Below are positions 1 to 4,893 of a stretch of 6,394 bases of DNA, one piece after another. The stretch is from CAZGLR01 sp964526635. Its GTDB lineage: Bacteria > Zixibacteria > MSB-5A5 > GN15 > JAAZOE01. The stretch lies in NCBI GenBank assembly GCA_964526635.1, contig CAZGLR010000155.1:1-6394 (forward strand), given 5' to 3'. The stretch's first letter is position 1. Each line of letters opens with the position of its first letter. The notes under the pieces were generated by a model. That model worked only from the letters and a program-made list of their open reading frames with translations. It did not search any database and was not told the DNA's origin. The translations under genes and the position numbers were made by a program.

Positions 1-4
1 TCCG

Positions 5-1630
5 ATGAGTAGCACTGCACAGGCCAATTATCTCAACAGCCCCAAAGGTATCTGGAGCTGGATATATACACTTGATCACAAACGTATCGGAGTGCTGTAT
101 CTCTGTGCGATCATGACTTTTTTCTTTGTCGGCGGGCTGCTGGCCCTGCTGATCCGACTTGAGCTGATGTCACCCGCCCCGGATCTGATGGGTCCGGATA
201 CGTATAATCAGATGTTTACGCTCCACGGCGCGATCATGATCTTCCTCTTTATTATCCCGGGTATACCCGCCGCGCTCGGAAATTTCGTGTTGCCGCAGAT
301 GCTTGGCGCCCGTGATGTCGCTTTCCCCAGGCTGAACCTGGCCAGTTGGTATGTTTTTGTCGGCGGGGCTATCTTTGCGCTGTATTCAATTGTTGCGGGC
401 AGTGTCGATACCGGCTGGACGTTCTATACACCATACAGTACCGAAACGACGACTTCGGTCATTTCCATGACGCTCGGGGTATTCATCCTCGGCTTTTCAT
501 CCATTTTCACCGGGATCAATTTTATCGTCACTATTCACAAACTGCGTGCCCCGAACATGACCTGGTACCGTTTGCCGCTGTTTGTCTGGGCGCTGTATGC
601 TACCGCCATTATCCAGGTACTGGCCACGCCGGTTTTGGCGATTACCCTACTTCTGCTGATTCTCGAGCGCGCCTTCGGTATTGGTATTTTCGATCCCAAG
701 ATGGGTGGCGACCCGGTGTTGTATCAGCATTTCTTCTGGTTCTATTCGCATCCGGCGGTCTATATCATGATTTTGCCCGGTATGGGTATTATCAGCGAGT
801 TGATTGCGACATTCTCGCATAAAAAGATATTCGGTTATAAAGCGATTGCCTATTCCTCGCTGGCGATTGCATTTATCAGCTTCCTGGTCTGGGGACATCA
901 TATGTTTACCAGCGGCCAGTCTGAGATCGCGGCGATGCTCTTTTCTTTTTTGACCTTTTTGGTGGGGATACCCTCGGGCATCAAAGTTTTCAACTGGGTG
1001 ACAACGCTTTATAAAGGACGCATACAACTGGCGGCGCCGATGCTGTATGCGTTGTCTTTTTTATTCCTGTTCACTATCGGCGGTCTGACCGGTATTTTCC
1101 TCGGGGCGCTGGCGGTTGACATTCACCTTCATGATACCTATTTCATCGTCGCCCATTTCCATTATGTCATGATGGGCGGCACAGTCATGGCTTTTCTTGG
1201 CGGGCTTCATTTCTGGTGGCCGAAGATGTTCGGTCGTATGTATAGTGAAATATGGGCTCGCTGGGCGGCACTGCTAATTTTTGTCGGCTTCAATGTCACG
1301 TTCTTTTCGCAATTCATTCTTGGTTCGCAGGGTATGCCGCGGCGATACTACAGCTATCTTGATCAATACCAGCCGCTGCATGCGTTCTCATCGGTAGGCT
1401 CATGGATTCTGGGCCTGGGCTTTTTGATTATGGTCATTTACCTGTTTCATTCACTGTTCAAGGGTCGTAAGGCGCCCGCTAATCCCTGGGGATCGCTGAC
1501 GATGGAATGGACGATACCATCACCACCGCCGACGCATAATTTCGAAGAAGATCCAATCATGCTGCACAGTCCCTATGATTACGATAAAGTCAGTCTCCCC
1601 ATCTACGATGAGAAAGGGACCAGCGTATGA
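5..1630 (+). CDS. ctaD: Cytochrome c oxidase subunit I (A2-type heme-copper oxidase)
   Basis: This is the catalytic subunit of the aa3-type oxidase in the inner membrane. It reduces O2 to water at the heme a3-CuB centre and pumps protons. At 541 residues with about 12 membrane helices it has normal family length. Visible ligands are His74 and His386 (heme a), His384 (heme a3), and His249, His298 and His299 (CuB), with Tyr253 placed for the His-Tyr crosslink. His376-Asp377 match the Mg site and Arg446-Arg447 the heme propionate arginines. Asn93, Asp104 and Asn111 fit the D-channel entrance and Lys327 the K-channel, with Ser324 where Paracoccus has Thr. Helix VI reads FYSHPAVY, so the pump Glu of the GHPEV type is replaced by Tyr247-Ser248, the A2 signature. 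The C-terminal EWTIPSPPP segment is typical. The start is the ATG at 5; its ribosome site lies mostly outside the window. The stop overlaps the ctaE start. Identification is very secure. Confidence 0.98.
   Translation: MSSTAQANYLNSPKGIWSWIYTLDHKRIGVLYLCAIMTFFFVGGLLALLIRLELMSPAPDLMGPDTYNQMFTLHGAIMIFLFIIPGIPAALGNFVLPQMLGARDVAFPRLNLASWYVFVGGAIFALYSIVAGSVDTGWTFYTPYSTETTTSVISMTLGVFILGFSSIFTGINFIVTIHKLRAPNMTWYRLPLFVWALYATAIIQVLATPVLAITLLLLILERAFGIGIFDPKMGGDPVLYQHFFWFYSHPAVYIMILPGMGIISELIATFSHKKIFGYKAIAYSSLAIAFISFLVWGHHMFTSGQSEIAAMLFSFLTFLVGIPSGIKVFNWVTTLYKGRIQLAAPMLYALSFLFLFTIGGLTGIFLGALAVDIHLHDTYFIVAHFHYVMMGGTVMAFLGGLHFWWPKMFGRMYSEIWARWAALLIFVGFNVTFFSQFILGSQGMPRRYYSYLDQYQPLHAFSSVGSWILGLGFLIMVIYLFHSLFKGRKAPANPWGSLTMEWTIPSPPPTHNFEEDPIMLHSPYDYDKVSLPIYDEKGTSV
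1612..1619 (+). promoter_or_regulatory. Ribosome binding site of ctaE
   Basis: GAAAGGGA lies inside the end of ctaD, with 7 bases before the ATG at 1627. It supports that start, which overlaps the ctaD stop in an ATGA, and suggests translational coupling. Confidence 0.6.
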
Positions 1631-2274
1631 GTACAGCCCATGATCATCCGGCCCATTTGCAGCATCATTTTCACGACAGCGCCCAGCAGCAGGATTCGGC
1701 CAAGCTGGGGATGTGGATATTCCTGCTGACCGAGGTGTTGTTTTTCGGCGGACTATTTTGTGCCTATGCTGTCTTCCGGGCCTGGAACCCGGAGATGTTC
1801 ATCAATGCGCATAAAGTGCTGGATGTGCAAATGGGTATGTTCAATACTTTTGTGCTCATAACCAGCTCATTGACAATGGCCTTATCGATCCGTTTTCTCC
1901 AGGTCAACGACCGCAAAAAGGCGATATGGATGCTGGTGGCAACGATTCTCTTTGCCCTTGTCTTTTTGGTGGTCAAGTATTTTGAATACAGCCATAAGAT
2001 TCATTTCGGACAGTTACCGGGGAAATATTATGCATACACCGGTATCGAAGGAACCAATCCGCATATTTTTTTCGGCATCTACTTTGCGATGACGGGGCTT
2101 CATGGAATCCATGTGATTGCCGGGATTTTCGTTATAAGCTGGGTATTATGGCGAACAGTAAAAAATCATTTTTCAGCCGAATACTACACCCCGGTCGAGA
2201 ATGTCGGCCTGTACTGGCACCTGGTCGACTTAATCTGGATTTTCCTTTTCCCATTGCTATATCTGATAGGGTAA
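1627..2274 (+). CDS. ctaE: Cytochrome c oxidase subunit III
   Basis: This is the integral-membrane subunit III of the aa3-type oxidase, which in the family stabilises subunit I and supports proton uptake and turnover. The protein has 215 residues and about five membrane helices (roughly 26-50, 68-92, 98-117, 147-172, 193-214). That is the short bacterial form lacking the first two helices of the seven-helix version. Family marks include LGMWIFLLTEVLFFGG (28-42, with Glu36), KYFEYSH (117-123, with Glu120), GLHGIHV (157-163) and HLVDLIWIFLFPLLY near the C-terminus. The N-terminus is His-rich (His5, 7, 10, 13, 14, 16), which I recall as common in this short form and expect to be cytoplasmic. It starts at the ATG within ATGA overlapping the ctaD stop, after a good ribosome site, and ends 4 nt before the subunit IV gene. 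Confidence 0.97.
   Translation: MSTAHDHPAHLQHHFHDSAQQQDSAKLGMWIFLLTEVLFFGGLFCAYAVFRAWNPEMFINAHKVLDVQMGMFNTFVLITSSLTMALSIRFLQVNDRKKAIWMLVATILFALVFLVVKYFEYSHKIHFGQLPGKYYAYTGIEGTNPHIFFGIYFAMTGLHGIHVIAGIFVISWVLWRTVKNHFSAEYYTPVENVGLYWHLVDLIWIFLFPLLYLIG
2268..2271 (+). promoter_or_regulatory. Ribosome binding site of the subunit IV gene
   Basis: AGGG overlaps the last codons of ctaE and sits 7 bases before the ATG at 2279. It supports this start directly after the ctaE stop. Confidence 0.45.
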
Positions 2275-2278
2275 GCTT

Positions 2279-2776
2279 ATGAGTTCTCGCAGCGCTTCAC
2301 ATGAACATCATATTGTCCCGCTGAGACATTATTTCATGGTAGCCGGGGCATTGTTTGTTCTGACGGTAATCACGGTTGCGGTTTCCTACGTTGACTGGGG
2401 TGTCTGGAACTTGCTGGTGGCAATGGCCGTGGCGGCCATCAAGGGAACTCTGGTGGCTATGATCTTCATGCATCTCTGGTATGATCGGAAACTCTATTTC
2501 ATAATTTTTGTTGGTAGTATCGTCTTTCTGGCATTATTCATATTGTTTACTATGGCTGATACGTTGGAACGCGGCACGGTTAATGATATCCGGCAGCGGC
2601 CGATCAAGGAAGACGCTGTCATTTACGATAACTGGCCGCCTGAGAGTGCGGATCATGGCGCCGGTCACGGTGCCGATACGACTGCCGCCGATACCAGTCA
2701 TCATGACAGCGATACCACCGGGACCACTGATGGCGATAGTGAGGCCGGTGCTTCTGATAATGCCGCGGGCCATTGA
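2279..2776 (+). CDS. ctaF: Cytochrome c oxidase subunit IV family protein with acidic, His-containing tail
   Basis: This is a small membrane subunit of the prokaryotic subunit IV (CtaF/CoxD-like) family and an accessory part of the oxidase with no redox centre. Three membrane helices are seen at about 17-36, 43-65 and 73-93. The family hallmark is IKGTLVAMIFMHLWYDRK (54-71), covering helix 2 and the basic cytoplasmic turn. Charge distribution (basic Arg17 before helix 1, DRK between helices 2 and 3) puts the N-terminus inside and the C-terminus in the periplasm. At 165 residues it is longer than the usual 100-120. The extra part, about 121-165, has ten Asp/Glu, five His (126, 130, 141, 142, 165), many Thr/Ser/Gly/Ala and no Lys or Arg, and looks disordered. 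The tail could bind metal, but that is conjecture. The family call rests on the core plus position after ctaE; the gene symbol is by analogy. Confidence 0.9.
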   Translation: MSSRSASHEHHIVPLRHYFMVAGALFVLTVITVAVSYVDWGVWNLLVAMAVAAIKGTLVAMIFMHLWYDRKLYFIIFVGSIVFLALFILFTMADTLERGTVNDIRQRPIKEDAVIYDNWPPESADHGAGHGADTTAADTSHHDSDTTGTTDGDSEAGASDNAAGH

Positions 2777-2838
2777 CCGATGGCAGCTTAAGGGAAGTGT
2801 TTCATAGGACTTAATCGGCGGGAAGTGGGGAAAAGAGG
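2777..2838 (+). other. 62-nt spacer between subunit IV and ctaA
   Basis: This is the only real gap within the oxidase gene run. It has no convincing hairpin terminator and no well-spaced promoter pair. The purine-rich end (2821-2838) supplies the ribosome site for ctaA: GGGG at 2827-2830 is 8 bases from the ATG, while AGAGG at 2834-2838 directly abuts the start and is too close to be the main site. Confidence 0.5.
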
Positions 2839-3771
2839 ATGAACGGTTTTCGACGCTTTGCGCTGGCTGCGACAATTTCTGTCTATTTTTTAATTTTTTT
2901 CGGCGGTTTGGTTCGTGTCTCAGGTGCCGGACTGGGTTGCCCGGACTGGCCCAAATGTTTTGATCGCTGGATTCCCCCGACCAGTATCGCGCAGCTTCCT
3001 GAACATATCGATCCCGACGATTTCAACTTTGCCCTGGCCTGGATTGAGTATGTCAATCGCCTGATCGGTGTTATGGTCGGCATCTTTGTTGCCGGTACCG
3101 CAATCTGGGCGTTGCGTCGCTATACCCGTCATTTGACTCTGGTCATTCCGGCTTCGCTGGCGGCGATTCTGGTGGCCTATCAGGGCTGGCAGGGCGGGCA
3201 GATGATCGAAGCCCGCCTGGAAGCCAACCTCGTTTCACTTCACATGGGGCTTGCCTTTATAATCGCGCTGCTCTCGACCTATGTCACACAAAAGGCCTGG
3301 TATCTGCAGGCCGGTAAGAAACCGTCGGTCGCTCATCTTGATCGCGGCATTCGCATCGGGATGATCGGGCTGATTGTTGTCTCAGTCATCCAGGTTGTTA
3401 CCGGGACGCAGATGCGGACAGCCATCGAAGCGGCCATGCAGGAGTATCCGCTGCTTCCCGAGACAGTGCTCTTGACCAGGATACCATCATGGCATATGTT
3501 TCATATCCTGCTGGGAGTGATCCTGACGATCATCGCCTGGCAGGTCGGCGCCCGTATTCTGCGCCGCCCGATCGGCAAAGCGCCGCTGGTGGAATCGACC
3601 GCGTGGACGATGATGATCGTCGCGGCAGTGCAGATTCTTATCGGCTCGGTGCTGATCATGTTCGATCTGGCGGCATTGCTGCAGTTGTTTCACCTGCTGC
3701 TCTCGGCGGTTTTTGTCGGACTACTGGTGGTGCTGCGTACGGCACTGCGACATGAAGGAGAAACGATATGA
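2839..3771 (+). CDS. ctaA: Heme A synthase (CtaA/COX15)
   Basis: CtaA oxidises the C8 methyl of heme O to a formyl group, giving heme A for CtaD. It is an inner-membrane protein, here 310 residues with eight predicted helices in two four-helix halves (starting near 8, 72, 100, 131, 172, 219, 254 and 279). The first external loop has GLGCPDWPKC, giving the Cys34/Cys40 pair expected of the disulfide-bearing class. Helix 2 has Glu70-x-x-Asn73-Arg74, where Bacillus CtaA has Glu57-x-x-His60-Arg, so the catalytic Glu is kept but the His is Asn. Other heme-ligand candidates are His135 (helix 4), His219 or His222 (helix 6) and His285 (helix 8). The loop GCPDWPKCF...WIPPT...QLPE and the VTGTQMRTAIE segment resemble Bacteroidota-type CtaA as I remember it. 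The gene overlaps the SCO gene by ATGA. No heme O synthase (CtaB) is present in the window. Confidence 0.95.
   Translation: MNGFRRFALAATISVYFLIFFGGLVRVSGAGLGCPDWPKCFDRWIPPTSIAQLPEHIDPDDFNFALAWIEYVNRLIGVMVGIFVAGTAIWALRRYTRHLTLVIPASLAAILVAYQGWQGGQMIEARLEANLVSLHMGLAFIIALLSTYVTQKAWYLQAGKKPSVAHLDRGIRIGMIGLIVVSVIQVVTGTQMRTAIEAAMQEYPLLPETVLLTRIPSWHMFHILLGVILTIIAWQVGARILRRPIGKAPLVESTAWTMMIVAAVQILIGSVLIMFDLAALLQLFHLLLSAVFVGLLVVLRTALRHEGETI
3755..3760 (+). promoter_or_regulatory. Strong ribosome binding site of the SCO gene
   Basis: AAGGAG, a near-perfect Shine-Dalgarno, lies in the last codons of ctaA with 7 bases before the ATG at 3768. It fixes that start despite the overlap with the ctaA stop. Confidence 0.7.
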
Positions 3772-4367
3772 CCCGACGGATGCTGATACATTTAAGCTGG
3801 CTCCTGCCGGTGGCGGTATTTCTGATCATACTGGGATCAGTCACGATATGGTTCGCCAACGCTTCTATCGGGACGCTGCCGGATTACGGCGGCCTGGTCG
3901 AATTCAAGATGGTTGATCAAGACGGCCAGGTGTTTACCGATGAGGATCTCACCGGCAAGATCAGTGTGGTGTACTTTATGTTTACCCGCTGCCGGGCGGT
4001 ATGCCCGACAACCAGCCGGCATATGGCACAACTGTATGAAACGTTTGGGGAAAGCGACATGGTGCAGTTGGTTGGGGTAAACGTCGATCCGACTCATGAT
4101 ACCCCTGACGTACTGAAGACCTATGCCGATTCGATTGGTATCACCACCGACAATTGGAAGTTCCTGCATGCCCCTCTTGAGGAAGTCTCGCGGGTCATGG
4201 AAGAGGGTTTTATGGTCGGCGGCGATGATCTCCCGGGGGCGCATTCCTCGCGGTTTGTCCTGCTGGATACCGAGGGTCATATTCGGGGCTATTACGATGG
4301 TATGGACAGCGAAGAGATCCCGGTAATCAAGGAACATATTGCGATGCTGGCGAGGCAGGCGCGATGA
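3768..4367 (+). CDS. SCO1/SenC/PrrC family copper chaperone
   Basis: This is a membrane-anchored thioredoxin-fold protein of the SCO family, which supplies copper to, or reduces the cysteines of, the CuA site of oxidase subunit II on the periplasmic side. It has 199 residues: one N-terminal anchor helix (about 8-30, with no lipobox Cys) and then a periplasmic domain (about 41-197). The copper-binding set is complete: Cys75-x-x-x-Cys79-Pro (CRAVCP) and the distal His159 in GAHSSRFVLLD. VDPTHDTP (106-113) is the typical SCO segment after the third strand. Length is normal. It is joined to ctaA upstream and ctaM downstream by ATGA overlaps, so it is almost certainly co-translated with the oxidase genes. 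Its presence implies that the off-window subunit II carries a CuA centre. A general thiol-reductase role is possible but less likely in this context. Confidence 0.95.
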   Translation: MTRRMLIHLSWLLPVAVFLIILGSVTIWFANASIGTLPDYGGLVEFKMVDQDGQVFTDEDLTGKISVVYFMFTRCRAVCPTTSRHMAQLYETFGESDMVQLVGVNVDPTHDTPDVLKTYADSIGITTDNWKFLHAPLEEVSRVMEEGFMVGGDDLPGAHSSRFVLLDTEGHIRGYYDGMDSEEIPVIKEHIAMLARQAR

Positions 4368-4777
4368 ATGTCAGCGATCTGCCGACTGTTAATGCCGTGC
4401 TCAACAGCATCAGTACGGTCCTGCTCCTGCTCGGCTTTATCTATATCAAAAAGAACCAGCCGTCTATGCACAAGCGCTTTATGATCGGAGCATTGGTCAG
4501 TTCGGCGTTGTTTCTCACAACTTATTTGTATTATCATTATCAGGTCGGTTCGGTGCCCTATGAGAAATTCGACTGGACCCGCCCGGTGTATTTTGCCATC
4601 CTGATTCCGCATATTATTCTGGCGGCCCTGATGGTGCCGTTTATTCTGGCCGCGGTGTGGTTCGCATTCAAAGGCAACTTCACCACCCACAAAAGAATAA
4701 CAGTCTGGGTCTGGCCGGTATGGATGTTCGTGTCAGTATCGGGGATAGCCGTGTATTGGATGTTGTATCATTTGTAG
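4364..4777 (+). CDS. ctaM: DUF420 membrane protein, CtaM-like oxidase assembly factor
   Basis: This 137-residue DUF420 family protein (YozB/CtaM) has four predicted helices (about 11-28, 39-59, 75-101, 112-135). Family marks are LPTVNAVLNSIST at the N-terminus, the HKRFMIGALVSSALFLTTYL block (36-55) and the YYHYQVGS turn (56-63). Conserved-looking His residues are 36, 58, 83 and 109, plausible metal or heme contacts though this is not shown. In Firmicutes CtaM is needed for activity of aa3/caa3-type oxidases, and its exact step is unsettled. Position as last gene of the oxidase run, overlapping the SCO stop by ATGA, supports a maturation role here. A modest ribosome site (GAGGCAGG, 4352-4359) precedes the start. 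A second ATG four bases downstream is out of frame. The family call is firm; the molecular role is inferred. Confidence 0.9.
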   Translation: MNVSDLPTVNAVLNSISTVLLLLGFIYIKKNQPSMHKRFMIGALVSSALFLTTYLYYHYQVGSVPYEKFDWTRPVYFAILIPHIILAALMVPFILAAVWFAFKGNFTTHKRITVWVWPVWMFVSVSGIAVYWMLYHL

Positions 4778-4801
4778 ATCACCCTGCTGATCAATTACCC
4801 A

Positions 4802-4829
4802 TTGGCAAAATCGGCGAATCGACTATATT
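4802..4829 (+). promoter_or_regulatory. Candidate sigma70-type promoter upstream of the secreted-protein gene
   Basis: TTGGCA (4802-4807) and TATATT (4824-4829) are separated by 16 bases, close to the consensus -35/-10 pair. They lie in the only sizeable gap of the window, about 65 bases before the ATG at 4894. The position would give the secreted protein its own transcript, independent of the oxidase run. If the host is a Bacteroidota-like bacterium, its main sigma factor may prefer a different -33/-7 pattern, so this is a suggestion only. Confidence 0.35.
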
Positions 4830-4850
4830 AATAGTGTCGTCAAGATAGTC
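4821..4850 (+). repeat. Short inverted repeat over the candidate -10 region
   Basis: GACTAT (4821-4826) is matched by its reverse complement ATAGTC (4845-4850), with 18 bases between. The left arm overlaps the putative -10 box. It could be an operator half-site pair or chance. There is no T-run after it, so it is not a typical terminator. Confidence 0.25.
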
Positions 4851-4874
4851 TATTCAAATATTGCTGCGTCCATA

Positions 4875-4884
4875 CGGGGTGGGA
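4875..4884 (+). promoter_or_regulatory. Probable ribosome binding region of the secreted-protein gene
   Basis: The G-rich stretch GGGGTGGGAT... (about 4876-4884) is the only Shine-Dalgarno-like sequence before the ATG at 4894, about 9 bases away. An in-frame TTG at 4888 sits only 3 bases from it and directly follows an in-frame TAA (4885-4887), so the ATG is the better start. Confidence 0.4.
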
Positions 4885-4893
4885 TAATTGGAC

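Noticed and set aside
346..822. 158-codon frame on the + strand inside ctaD
   Set aside because: It lies wholly within the strongly identified ctaD in another frame and its translation has no family character.
647..1027. 126-codon frame on the - strand opposite ctaD
   Set aside because: It is a shadow of ctaD codons, with no recognisable motif and no separate ribosome site considered convincing.
2773..2806. TTGACC (2773-2778) as a -35 box for an internal promoter before ctaA
   Set aside because: No acceptable -10 box lies 16-18 bases downstream; the nearest candidate, TTCATA at 2801, is 22 bases away.
2534..2875. 113-codon - strand frame across the subunit IV tail and the spacer
   Set aside because: It is antisense to a coding region of biased composition and crosses into the start of ctaA; it has no family features.
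3837..4337. 166-codon - strand frame opposite the SCO gene
   Set aside because: The SCO gene on the other strand has all its copper-binding residues, so this long antisense frame is a by-product of its codon use.
4777..4792. GATCA...TGATC hairpin right after ctaM as a transcription terminator
   Set aside because: The stem is only 5 bp, AT-rich for a terminator and has no T-run after it.
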